Assembly: GCF_037975245.1 (NCBI RefSeq)
Contig: NC_092568.1
Span: 15,827,001-15,891,000, forward strand
Reading direction: 5' to 3'
Length of the DNA: 64,000 bases
Source: Apostichopus japonicus
Taxonomy: Eukaryota; Echinodermata; Holothuroidea; Aspidochirotida; Stichopodidae
Of this stretch, positions 39,201 to 50,447 are shown in pieces (the stretch's first letter is position 1; every line of letters starts with the position of its first letter). Made by a program: the position numbers and the translations under genes. Under the pieces are notes generated by a model. It saw nothing but the letters and a program-made list of their open reading frames with translations, made no database searches and was not told where the DNA came from.

Positions 39201-42200
39201 CAAACAGGAGCCTGAAGACTCTTTATATGCTAATAGCTATCAGTGCCAATATAATGACCATACCCCTAGTCCTCCCTTCAGGTCCAGGTCTGACCCACAT
39301 AGTACTGCTATTGATCAATGGCATAATCAAACTAATACAAGCATTCCCCGCTGGAAGACAGAGGGCGGTCACAGAAATAGCATTAACCCATACTATGAAA
39401 GTACCAATGATATCCCTGGCTGTCAGCCTGCTCTAGCATGGACTCCAATGCAAGCCAGTCCAGACGACAGCGGGCGCGGGTCTGCTGAGCCCCTTCATTG
39501 GGAAGACACAGGTGGTACTCCAAATTCCCTAAACATACCTGATGTACAGACCGGAGCCATAGCTGCAATGGCATTTGCAAATTTATATCGGGACACCACA
39601 GAGGGACACAATCGAGTGGATTCCACGAAAGGGAAATGTACTGACAGGAATAACAATGAAGGAGAAGTGTCAACCGAGGAAAATCAGAAAAGTTATATTG
39701 AACTGTTGCCGCGGGAAAAGCCCCACAAGAACTCCTCATGCAGCGATAGAATCAAGGTCAAAGGTGCATGGATAAATAACCCATCACAGCAGCCCGTGAC
39801 ACAAATACTTTCAGCTGACTTGGACAGTCCAAAGAAGGAAATACCAGAGAAGCTCCCCCATCACTTTCAATCGTTTTCAAATCAAGAGTCTGCTCCGAGG
39901 AAGAGGTCGCATTCATGCAATGAAACTCAGAGAGGCAAAACTCGCAAAGTGACCGAGGCAGGTTGGACTGCAGGAAATGCTGCTTCTGCTGGCGTGATTG
40001 ATATCTTACATGATCTCGGAACAGCCTTCACCTTGATGCAAAGAGATATCCTACAACTTTATTTGAATTACAGAAGAGAAAAATCAGAGGTAAGAACTTT
40101 AAAGTATATATATGTATATTTATTTTATGCAGTGATGTTAATGCATGCAAAGATAGAAGAAAATAATATCGTATAAATTTCCCCAATGTCTGATTGATTA
40201 AAAGTTGCAAAAAAATTAGGTCATAAACAAATTGTTTTATTTTTTAATTTCATCTACAAAGAACATAAAGTGGGAGACCAATTTTTTAGATTCTTTCATA
40301 CTTCTCTTGATATTTCTCAAGCTTATTTGCTTTAATTCATTGTTGAAGCTTTCATTAACTTTCACTGTTTAATTTTTTCACATTTTTTTCATTTCTAAAT
40401 TTAGTTGCATTGTTTCTTATCAATTATGTTTATGTGATAAGCAATTAAAATTTGTGATTTGTATGTACTTAATAATAGCACATGCAGTAAATCTGTGATA
40501 CCACTGTAAGTTTTGTTGCAATGACAAAAGGTTTGAAATATCCACCTGGCTTTGGTCTCTTAATCTATTCAAAATACTGCTGGATGTGTTTATTTCATTA
40601 GAATTGTAGGAATAGTGTTTGATTCTGTACTTGCAGAATTGTTGAAACAATTAAGTTTGTTAATCGGGGCTGTCCATACCACCTTCACTCCCCACTCAGT
40701 ATTAGTGCAAGTCTTGTCAGATAGAGTTGTGTTTGTTACTTTATAGCCAGGAAGCTTTGGGTTCATACACAATATTCTGATACACAGATTTGCGTAGTTT
40801 AAGATTCCACATTGATTACTATTCCTGGCCTTAGTAAAGTTCCTTCAGTTTGACTGAAGGATGAGAACCAAAAAAAATTAGTTCAAAAAGTAACCTAGTC
40901 TGACATTTGAGCATGATTGATCTTACAGGCTGGAAGTAACACAACACATCAAGCTGGCAATGGTCAGTTCACCAGCTATGAATTCTCAGAAGACTTTTGT
41001 CAACAGAAACGAGAAAAGTTGAAGGATGCCATTCAAACCTTCGTTAAGGTTTTAGAAGGTAAATATTACCCCTTTTTCTAATTTTTTCGTTCCTTTGAAA
41101 GTGTCTCAGTGTCTGCCATCGACTGCAGTAAGGTGAATCAGTATTGCTGGTCACAAATGTACTCTAGCATGACCCATCATGTCAATATGGTCACCTTCCA
41201 TTCTTCTGTTTGTGACACACAGGGCACTCTTCTTCATGAAACACTCTTGCCTTCCATGTCTTGGAATAATTTTGAATTAAAAACAGTTAAAGGGCCAGAT
41301 GAAATAGCTATATAGCTGTATATGGGAATAAAAACTGATATGATGGAGAAATTTATACTATCATAGTCGTATTCATTTGATTTTATTACTTGTTTTAGTA
41401 GAATACTATCATTTTGCAAGGTGGTGACAACTTTTTTAATGCCATTGCCATGAATTAATAGTTCACAATATTTTTCAAGATAACATCACACAGGTTCATT
41501 ATAGGGGCCTTGAAACAGTGATAACTTTTACTGCACTTTGAAAAGTGGAGGTAAAACATGCAGGTTGGGAGGTCTGAGTTATAACATGCTTTACAGAGAT
41601 ACCACATGTATTGATCAGTGCCCTTATCAGACAATATACCAAGGGGAATTTCAGGGAAAGAAATCATCCATTGACTTTTATAGTAATTTGTAACTGACAA
41701 TCTTACTGTTGCAGATGATAGGCATAAGTTCATGCCACACTGATTAAGTTGACTAGTACCTATCATTTAATATACATATGATATAAGGTGGATTCTCTAT
41801 GAAGTTCATTAATGTACATATTATTCCTTGTCCTATGCATATACTGCATGTATGGATTACTTTGTTTGTTTATTTATTTTCATTGCTAAATTGTTTTAAA
41901 ACTGCCAGAATTTCTCCTTCTTTGATTGCTTTTGATAAAAACTTCTTCCAATCTTATGTATTAATACAATGGCATGATTTGTTACATTCTTAATCCTTTT
42001 GCTTTACAAAATTAGTTGGCAAATTGATTGGAATGACCATAACATCTTGCATAGTAAGAAGGCAGTTTGTCAACCTATACCAAGTGATACGCAAAATAAG
42101 AAGGCAGTTGGTCAAACCTATATCAAGTAATAGCAAAATAAGGAGGCAGTTGGTCAAACCTATACCAAGTAATATGCAAATATTAAGGCAGTTGGTCAAA

Positions 42201-45200
42201 CCGATACTGAGTAATATGCAAATAATAAGGCTGTTGGTCAAACCTATACCGAGTAATACGCAAAGTAAGAAGGCAGTTAGTCAAACCTATACCGAGTAAT
42301 ACGCAAAATAATAAGGCAGTTGGTCAAACCTATACCAAGTAATAGCAAAATAAGGAGGCAGTTGGTCAAACCGATACGGAGTAATATGCAAATATTAAGG
42401 CAGTTGGTCAAACCGATACTGAGTAATATGCAAATAATAACGCAGTTGGTCAAACCGATACTTAGTAATATGCAAATAATAAGGCAGTTGGTCAAACCTA
42501 TACCGAGTAATAAGCAAAATAAGAAGGCAGTTGGTCAAACCTATACAGAGTAATACGCAAAATAAGAAGGCAGTTGGTCAAACCGATACTGAGTAATATG
42601 CAAAATAATAAGGCAGTTGGTCAAACCTATACGGAGTAATACGCAAAATAAGAAGGCAGTTGGTCAAACCTATACATAGTAATATGCAAATAAGAAGACA
42701 GTGATAAAACCGATACTGAGTAATATGCAAAATTATAAGGCAGTTGGTCAAACCTATACCAAGTAATACGCAAAATAAGAAGGCAGTTGGTCAAACCTAT
42801 ACGGAGTAATACGCAAAATTAAAGACAGTTTACCAAGTAATATGCAAATAATAAGGCAGTTGGTCAAACCGATACTGAGTAATATGCAAATAATAAGGCA
42901 GTTGGTCAAATCTATACCGAGTAATACGCAAAATAAGAAGGCAGTTAGTCAAACCTATACGGAGTAATACGCAAAAGAGAAGGCAGTTGATCAAACCTAT
43001 ACAGAGTAATAAGCAAAAACACTACTAACTTGCAATTTAGTAGTCAAGTTTAAACATCCTACATTTTGTTTATAAAATGAAGGTTAAAGAGTGAGTACTT
43101 TATGAATTTGATTCAACTATAAACAATTTGTTGCCTAGACAACTGTCCCTTTAATTTCAAAACATTAAAAATGTGAGTTTAGTCTCCATTTGCATCTGAG
43201 AATGTATCAATATCAACTCAATTAACTGCTTTTAAGGGACAGAGCAGTCTTGAACATTGATGGTCATGTTCAAAAGCTATTACTTTTAGAGTGATTCCAG
43301 TCCTGTGGGACAGGGGGGGGGGGAAATACAATTCAGGATCAACTGAGAGCTTATATTCTTACTCAGTTAATGAACTGAAAGATGCAACAAATTCTTTACA
43401 ATTTCCACCATTGCTAATTCCTAAGTCTATTCCATGCCATTGTTGATTTAAGATTGCTTGTGTCCTCCCACCTTCATTTGTTTAATTTTGACTTGGAACA
43501 AGCTGTGATTCCCACTCCATACTACTCAGTCTCACTCAAAGCTCAACAACTCAGGTTGTAAAGATTGATTACGGTAAATACAAAGCTGAAGAAACTGTTA
43601 CTTCTGACACTACTGTAGTGATGATGACAGGATATGTAAGGGTGCTGATAATAACGCAATGGTATATCAAAACAGTACTGTGAATGGCTGTTTACTGTAA
43701 CCAGTTTTTTTAGGTAAAATACATCAATACACTCCAATATTCATTAGTAATTCAAACTTAAAAATTGTTAATCAGTCATTTGTGAACAAATTATTAAGTA
43801 CATTTTAATTATCATTTGACCAAGAAAATTTAGGCACATACCATTAATAGACACTAATAATGCCCCAGACAGTACTAGGGTGAAGCAATATATTCATCAG
43901 CCTAGTTTATATGTGTAGCTGATATGGTATAGGGTATATGCATACTGAATATACTTGACACTTAAAAGGAAAGCAGCTAAAAATCCTTGGGTGGTCTTAC
44001 TAAGATGCACTTTTTATACAATGTTTTAATGATACAATGATTTAATTTGCATATTAATATTGTAAATTCAGGACAGCTCAGTAATGAGATGTATACTTTT
44101 CACTTGGCACTTAAAAAATTACATAATTACCTCAAGTGTGAGTTTCATGTGGGAAAACAAGGGTGCTAGAAATGTTTCGGCAATTATAAATCAGTTTTAA
44201 TCCAGTCTTAATGTGTCTTGGTGTATTAACACATTTGACACATCCTTTATCTATGACAAACAGTTGTATCATTGTATCTATGGTGATGGATACAGCCTGA
44301 GTGACAAACTCTCCAATGACCTGAATTAGTATACCCAGGAGAAAAATATACATAACAAACTATGACCTGTTCAAAACATGAAGAAAAAAAACAGGAAAAT
44401 AAATAATAACAACAGTGGTTGCATGAATTCTGCCCTAAATTGAGGTTATGAAGACTATACAAATACTGGTCATTAAGAAATTGTTACTGCCGATTGCAAA
44501 CTGATTTAAACTTGTCATTTACACTGTGTTGTAGTCATGCACAATATATGTGGTACTTCATGGTGTCTTTATGTTGGTTTGTCTCCATCCCTTCTGGTAG
44601 ATAAAAACTCTGATTGGATCTCAGCAAGTGTCGCTGATCAGATTCCAGTATCTTTCATCACCAAGATCTGTTTATTACATGAAAGCAGCAAAGCTGAACT
44701 GATTCAGAGAGGGACTGTGACAGACATCTCAACAGAGGAAGCTGCCTGCCTTACTACTTTATCCCTAATCTACGGTCAGTATTCAAGCTTTTCTTACATC
44801 TATACAGTAAAACTTAACTATAAACTGACCATTGCCAGCAGATCTCAACTTGTGCCGTAAATTTGCAAATGGGTGATACTATTGTTTAGAACAATACTTA
44901 GTGAAGTTCCTGCGAGTTCCTGCTTGCAGGAGGATCTAATATACATACGTATACATACAAAGGGAAAAAAGTATTTTAGCAAATAGGAAACACTTTTCTC
45001 CTAATGCTAAGTAGTGGTGTGAAAGATTGACCTTGTGTAACTATTTTTGACATCGTTATCTTAGGACCCATTGCATCTACTGTATATCAACCCACAGTAA
45101 CAATACTGGTATGTTTTTGTGTTCAGTTTGTATCCTGTTGATTATATGGCAGTCTCAGTAATACTTGACTATGTGAGTTAATACAAGGTTATTGAATATT

Positions 45201-47431
45201 AATGAAGCGAACCGCGGATGGTGGGGGAAATTACCGGGTTTTGGGTCCTTCGCTTCGAACTCATAATTAAGTTATCAATGAGGAGGCAAGAGTGTTCTTG
45301 CGTTGAAACAACGGCTGACTTTTATTACAAACTCTACACAATATGAAAATGAAAAAATGAATCTTGGAAACCAGTGGCTTCGAGCCAGAAGCCGAACCAT
45401 CCAAAACCTGAGGCATCCTGCCTCTAAGAAGGGTGACATCTCCTTCCTGACTTCAGGTGATACAGATGTAGAGTAAATCTGGGCTAATGACGACCCAAGA
45501 TTAATAAATATGATGAAATAATAAGGGGTTTACGAGGCGAACCCCGGAGCTCTGCAGGGACGATGCTGCCATTAAAACGCCGTATACAGAACTGAAGAAA
45601 TGCACGTGCAAACAACTAACGCTAACAAACTGACTATTACGGCATATTACATAATACATGTAAATACAACGGGTGCATACAACAAAATTTCACTTTACTA
45701 CATTAATGATACATTCAATGCATCCAATGACAGGCTAGTATACCTTGAAACTATACCCGCTCAAGAACTGTTACAAAATGTAATCAAACTTTATAAATAA
45801 TAATCAAAAATAATAATTTGATATGAATGTGTTTATTTCTTACATTCACTGTAACTCAAATGTCATTATTCTTTGCAGACAAGAGACTCTGTAAGGAAGG
45901 TGAGAGCATCAATCCTGAGAAGCAAAAGCTTACCAATGATATTAGGGATGTATTGAAAGGTAAGAACCATTATGCTTAATACTGACATCATCATACTGCT
46001 TTCCCCTAACCTTGTTTTAAGGAATTAAAAATTGACCCTTTTTTGTTGTGGAATGGTAATAGTGGGGGTTCAATCCAGTGTTTTGGTTATCTAAGAAAAC
46101 ACTGATTTAAAAAATATGTTTTTTGGGCCAAATGCCTTCAGTAGCTCTCACAATGTATAGGTGCAGGAAAGAAAATTTTTAGCCTGAAAAGAATCTTACC
46201 AACAACAACTTGAGACCTGTGTATAGAATCAAGTAATGCATTCTAATCTAAGGTGACCATAATTGCCTGACTGGAATCAGGGACATTTCTTGCGTGATTG
46301 ATATGGGGGAGGGGTCTAAGGGGAGGGGGTGTCCCCCTTGGAAAATTTTCAAGTGCCTAAGGTGCTTAGATATAAATTGGTGATACTTAGAAGCACTTTT
46401 TAAATCAATTTTATTTTAAAAAATGTAGCTCTTTCTTAGATGAAATTTACTTACTTTACGAAAGACTGTTAGGCTACATCGATCTAGTATATTCCACTTT
46501 ACACTGGCCCACCTGAAATACTGGTTAGTTCCGTTCTGCGGCTACACACTTGACTAAATTTTGTTTTTACATTATTTTACTAATAATGTGGGATATTTTC
46601 GAAAATTCCTGAACATTTTGACGAATCGGGGGCATTTTCGGGGACACGTGTTCGTCGGGGACAGCACACTGTAATCGAGGACTGTCCCCGAAAATCAAGG
46701 ACGTCTGGTCACCTTATTCTAATCTGACCTTGTTGTGGGATTTTGTTTGCTAGTTGTGGCATTGTATATTTTGATTCAGTCACATCAATGTGCAAGGCAC
46801 CATTAAGATATTTATAGCTAATTCACCCAGCATACACCAGACAGGATGTACTCCCCACTTCACCTTTTCAAGCAAACTGAACTGTGTCATACACAATAAC
46901 ATCAGAACATCAGAAATGTACTCCAATTGTTCATATTCTACTTATGATAGGACATCAGATGTTCACCTGGTTTTCATCAAAGAAGCTGAAAAATTTGTCA
47001 CACATGAAATCACCAAATATAGGTATTTTTCCAGAAGATAGATTTTTGAGGATGTGATTGCATTTTGAGTAAAACTGCATTTATGACATTGAACGGTCAC
47101 AATACCCAAGGTACGTTTACTGATGTTATTATTGTGAACTTGGTCAAGGTCTAAATTATATTAAAATTATATCAATAAACATAAATTGATTCTTTGCTAT
47201 AATTTTGTGGACTAAATGAACATATAATGCTTCATGGGCCTTGCAAACGAGTATGAAACCACAGTACTGAAGTAAAGCAAGCTCAAACTGCAGCTTTTAA
47301 TCCACTCTTTGAATAATAAGAAGAGATTTAAATCATTCACTCTCTCTTCTTGTGCAGGGAAAGGCTTCGGTTGTCAAAAGTTACAGCATCTCTTGGAACA
47401 AAAGCATCAGAGCGACGACATTCTGTCTTGA
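36176..47431 (+). CDS. Nuclear receptor (NR1-like), complete 7-exon coding region
   Basis: Joined exons 36176-36289, 38431-38572, 38981-40089, 40929-41058, 44601-44774, 45879-45959 and 47358-47431 have GT-AG borders and compatible phases and total 1824 nt (607 codons plus stop). Residues 17-82 form a nuclear receptor DNA-binding domain: finger 1 uses C17, C20, C34, C37 and finger 2 uses C53, C59, C69, C72. The C-terminal extension reads GMSKEGIKLGRRPK. The hinge (about 95-430) is polar and has IKTE (K136) and IKQEP (K160), consensus SUMO sites. Residues from about 430 form a divergent ligand-binding domain: FVK followed by VADQI recalls the family signature, and STEEAACLTTLSLIYD resembles helix 8. 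The N-terminal region is only 16 residues. The start ATG has a good context (accATGG). The product should be a nuclear DNA-binding transcription regulator; ligand and subfamily are unknown. Finger 1 also resembles knirps-type receptors. Family is certain; the 3' end is less so. Confidence 0.85.
36460..36484. mobile_element. 25-bp palindromic micro-insertion with 7-bp duplication
   Basis: CAGGGAGTT and AACTCCCTG are perfect 9-bp inverted repeats around 7 bases. The insertion is flanked by identical CTGAGAT copies (36453-36459 and 36485-36491). It lies in intron 1 of the nuclear receptor gene and is closely similar to the palindrome at 28658-28683. Confidence 0.5.
38431..38572 (+). CDS. Nuclear receptor exon 2: recognition helix end and zinc finger 2
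   Basis: Acceptor caatttacag precedes TGC. The exon reads CFYRRSIREGANYACAKDRG, then supplies C59, C69 and C72 and the box RYCRFQKCLTLGM. The first residue is Cys where most receptors have Gly or Ser (CEGCK-C-F). It ends in phase 1 before gtacga, a slightly weak donor. The YCRFQKCLTLGMSK block is a very strong nuclear receptor match. Confidence 0.87.
38981..40089 (+). CDS. Nuclear receptor exon 3: long hinge and start of ligand-binding domain
   Basis: The exon is unusually large (1109 nt, residues 86-455). It begins in phase 1 after cgattttcag and reads GIKLGRRPK, which continues the DNA-binding domain extension. The hinge is rich in Ser, Pro, Asn and Gln with IKTE at 135-138 and IKQEP at 159-163. 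A basic patch (APRKRSHS, later GKTRKV) could be a second nuclear localisation signal. The last 30 residues (VIDILHDLGTAFTLMQRDIL) fit helix 1 of a ligand-binding domain. It ends GAG in phase 0 before gtaaga. Confidence 0.85.
40929..41058 (+). CDS. Nuclear receptor exon 4: ligand-binding domain, helix 3 region
   Basis: Acceptor gatcttacag gives phase 0, and the donor gtaaat follows phase 1. The exon encodes a linker and then FSEDFCQQKREKLKDAIQTF-VKVLE, whose FVK fits the start of the family signature (FAK in typical receptors). No frame other than the predicted one is needed. Confidence 0.75.
42040..43016. repeat. 42-44-bp minisatellite, about 22 copies
   Basis: Units contain aaggcagttggtcaaacc, then tatacc, gagtaata and cgcaaaata with small variants. 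The array fills part of intron 4 of the nuclear receptor gene. Because many units are exactly 42 bp, open frames run on both strands; they are not genes. Confidence 0.9.
44601..44774 (+). CDS. Nuclear receptor exon 5: ligand-binding domain core
   Basis: Acceptor cttctggtag joins exon 4 in phase 1. It reads DKNSDWISASVADQIPVSFI, then a helical stretch and ISTEEAACLTTLSLIY, like helix 8 of nuclear receptors (family pattern: acidic pair followed by a leucine-rich helix). VADQI stands where DQI occurs in the signature. The donor is gtcagt. A second upstream acceptor (gtgttgtag at 44534) would break the frame and was not used. Confidence 0.75.
44920..44960. repeat. Small hairpin repeat with (ATAC)n-like tail, copy 2
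   Basis: gcgagttcctgcttgcagga plus ggatct and tacatacgtatacatac match the repeat at 35957-36012 closely. It lies in intron 5 of the nuclear receptor gene. Confidence 0.5.
45190..45800. other. Compositionally distinct block in intron 5, possibly a solo LTR or retroelement piece
   Basis: The block has far more C, G and CpG than flanking intron (gaagcgaaccgcggatgg, gaggcgaaccccggagct). It includes a hairpin with arms gaagcgaa and ttcgcttc. No long frame, terminal TG/CA ends or duplication could be fixed, so its identity is open. Confidence 0.25.
45879..45959 (+). CDS. Nuclear receptor exon 6: ligand-binding domain, helix 9 region
   Basis: Acceptor ttctttgcag and donor gtaaga are both strong. 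The 81-nt exon keeps the phase-1 pattern and reads DKRLCKEGESINPEKQKLTN then DIRDVLK, which fits the loop after helix 8 and helix 9. Confidence 0.72.
46250..46715. mobile_element. 466-bp DNA transposon with 10-bp target duplication (MULE-like)
   Basis: AAGGTGACCA and TGGTCACCTT form the terminal inverted repeats. The flanks are identical ATTCTAATCT copies (46240-46249 and 46716-46725). The interior has gaggactgtccccg-type sequence and no frame. A 9-10-bp duplication fits Mutator-like elements. A related fragment is at 57719-57837. It lies in intron 6 of the nuclear receptor gene. Confidence 0.65.
47358..47431 (+). CDS. Nuclear receptor exon 7 (terminal), as predicted
   Basis: Acceptor cttcttgtgcag is strong and phase 1 gives GKGFGCQKLQHLLEQ then a stop after 24 codons. 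FG-QKLQHLL could be helix 10, but no AF-2 helix (helix 12) follows. The other two frames of the same exon stay open much longer; one contains VPHELF, which is AF-2-like. The true C-terminus may therefore differ because of an unrecognised splice, an indel or a sequence error. Confidence 0.5.
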
Positions 47432-47509
47432 GTCCCTCAACACCTCCGAAGAAATCCACGATATGGAGAATGTTGAATGTTCCCCATGAATTATTTAGTA
47501 TATCATTAA

Positions 47510-47515
47510 AATAAA
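47510..47515 (+). terminator. Candidate polyadenylation signal of the nuclear receptor gene
   Basis: AATAAA lies 79 nt after the predicted stop codon and is the first such hexamer after exon 7. No transcript evidence is available. Confidence 0.4.
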
Positions 47516-50298
47516 TACTAAATTTGTCAATTCTAGAATATCTCAAAGTCTCCTTGTGCGTCTCATTCTTCCCTTGTGCATGATAAAGAAGTAACCAAAC
47601 CAATTGGACCTCATGGGAAAAAATACTGGTGGATAATCCAACCTATAAATGGTCAATACTCAAAGATGATACCTCATAGAAGATACAGACAGATCCAATT
47701 TCAGATTTTTCTTTAATCCTAATCTTCTAATTTGCAAATATTTATATGTTAATAATTATTACATGGTACAAAAATGCTGATTGTAAAAGCCTTTTTGACT
47801 GTTTATTAAACCTTAAATGTATTATACTTTATTAGGCTAGAGGATGGATCAAATGTCTCTATCTGCTTTACCTCATTTCAATGAAGCAAAGTTTTAGTCT
47901 GTTAACATCTGGGACAATACCGATTACCTATGATAGGCCAGGGATAGTCTCTCTTTGTTTTTGTTACTATTTTATTTGTTTCTTCATCAGTGGGTGTTTG
48001 GCTAGTGAGTTTGTGTTTATCGTACAGCATGGCATACCTGCATTTACAAATCCGTACAGTGTTTGAATCTTTTGTTTGGTATACAGCTACCCAAACATGG
48101 AGAGGTTTTCAGCATTTATAAAACAATGGATTAAACCTAAAAATCATGGCGAAACCAAACAGTGCGGATATTATAAATATCTTGCAGGTGAACACTTGAA
48201 GACATAAATTGGTTTTGAAACAAATGCTGTGCTTGTTCAAACTACCACATATCAGCACCAAAGTTATACTCATCCTTTAGTGGACATGAAAACTGTTGAT
48301 GAAATTTCCTTGTACAAACCTGCCTCATCTCTACAGGGTACTTAATTATTAAAAGATTACAGACATACTTTGTTTGTTTTTTCTATGACTACTATTTGGT
48401 TGATGGGATGTAGTAATATTAAAAGGCTGCTTATATATAATATATATAAATATAAACATATCAGGATGTACATTTTAAGATCAATAGATGTTGTCACTTT
48501 CAGATTGGTGTCATTTCATTTTCTCTTTTATTGTCTCAGAGTTAAAAGTCACTTGACAAAAATTCACATTCGCAAAAAATCCTCAAATCAGCATACCACT
48601 TCAGCAAAATGTGGTAATACCATTGTCATAAGATGATGGATGGATTCACATCACAGAGACAGTCATGATTGAACTCATGTATTACTGTAATCTTTATTCA
48701 TGTACCTTTTACAATACTTTTTAACTCTGTGAATAATATAACTACAACAGCCTCCATATTCACTGGCCAAAGATGTCAACCAACGTAGACAATAGCAAAC
48801 ATGTACACTGTTGGCATGAATGAGAAGGTTGTAAAGAAGGTTGAAAAAATAAGAATATAACGTTTTAATTTACTTCGATACCTTTCTGAAATTTATTATT
48901 TTGGCTAATTTGATGATTGCAATTATTATAACAATACTAAAGTATTTTAGTTTGTGCATCTGGTAGAAAATGTTTGACTGTGTTGAAGTATACAAACATG
49001 GTAACTTGCAGGAACCAATATTAAACTGAGCTTTGGTATATTCTCTGAATAAATTCCTTTCATTTAAGGCATTCTAAACATGGCGTAGTTTAGGTACATA
49101 ACTGTCGTATGTATTCTGGGTATATTCTCTGAATAGATTCTTCGGGCCTTGAAGGATCCAATATATAGTACTTCAGGTACAGATGTGATCTAAGTGTATT
49201 CTTTAAGTAAAAAAAATTCTTGGATTCAACTGTTCAATATTGGTAACTAAATACTTACACTCCAAAAAGTGATCAGAGATTCAACAGTAAAGTACTGTGG
49301 GCTGTGGAAAGAATATGAACTCAAAGTTGTATTCATTTTAAGGTCTCAGTGATATTTACTTCTTTGCAAAACTGATAGTACAAGTCTGATAATACAACTC
49401 AATCCCCTACTAGGGTTGCTATGCTTAATATATGCACAGAAATGTTGCCACATAGCCAAATTTAAAAACTTTTTTCCTGTATATTTGAGGCATTTTAGGT
49501 CTTCTCTGTTTAAAAAATGTTTCCTATTCTTACATCCTCAAACAATTATGAAAATGTATTAAATCAGAAGAATTCCATAGAATTACTCCAAGTTGCTGGC
49601 ATCATTACATTATGACCACAACCAACTTACCAAGTCATTGCTGATCTAATTAGCAGACAGCAACAGGCATCCAATTAAAGCAATTTTCCTTTCAAATTAA
49701 CCAAAATTAGAACTCATTGATAAAATGGTATGCCAGAATTTTTATTTTGATATTTTTTTTCCTACTTGTAAGAAGAGAGACCCTTTGAGTCACATCATAA
49801 TGGCAGGAGGAAAATTTACATTGAAGAATATAAACTAATTGCAATAAGAATGTCTAGTCCATACCTACTCTTAAAAAGCATAATTGGGCAACAAGTGATT
49901 GACTCACATCAATGTTCATTGTGGAATGTAGGTTAAAATGGTTAGCTAACTGGTATCACGAGAAGACCAAAAGAAAAAACAGCAACAATAGCCACGAGAA
50001 TTGGAATGGAAAACATGAACAAAACAATTTCATAGGGTTCTACGCTTTGAAGTACTTTTGAGAAAAACCTAAATGGAAATTAGTAATTTAATTTGCTGAC
50101 AGTTTAAATGAGATGACACAGAGTAACAAGCAGACATACTTTTAACTCAACAGTTATTATGCCTAAAAGAGATATGATAAGAGAAAGTTTGTTCTGTCTG
50201 TGCAAGGATTGCCATTTTGTCCACCAATGTCTCAGATTATTATTAAATCACTGAAGATAAAAAGGACAGTGTTAACCAATGGCATAACCAGAGGGTAC

Positions 50299-50447
50299 AA
50301 AGTAAAGGCTAAATGTCAGAGAAAGGGATGTGGGGGAGGGAAGAAGTAGAGGCTAAATGTCAGAGAAAGGGATGAGGGGGAGGGATGAGGGGGAGGGAAG
50401 AAGTAAAGGCTAAAAGTCGGAGAAAGGGATGTGGGTAGGGAAGAGCA
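50299..50447. repeat. Short purine-rich minisatellite, three copies
   Basis: Three units of about 45-60 bp share gtaaaggctaaatgtcagag and a gggatg-ggg-aggga stretch, with an internal duplication in the second. Confidence 0.75.

Noticed and set aside
39022-40176. Treating the 384-codon open frame as a single-exon gene
   Set aside because: Its start and end run into splice sites (cgattttcag before 38981 and gtaaga at 40090). It is exon 3 of the nuclear receptor, and the terminal residues after SE are intronic.
42024-42553. Repeat-encoded frames (KAVGQTYTE-like and the opposite strand)
   Set aside because: They are produced by the 42-bp minisatellite in a receptor intron.
42040-43016. CRISPR-like array
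   Set aside because: There are no unique spacers. Units are contiguous tandem repeats in a eukaryotic intron.
46250-46715. Naming the element as Chapaev or hAT
   Set aside because: The TGACCA-GACGTCC style termini recall several families, but the 10-bp duplication does not fit the 4 or 8 bp expected for those.
36176-47431. Assigning the receptor to knirps, E75, RAR or HR96 groups
   Set aside because: Finger 1 resembles knirps-type, the extension resembles NR1 members, and the ligand-binding domain is too divergent. No single assignment is supported by reading alone.
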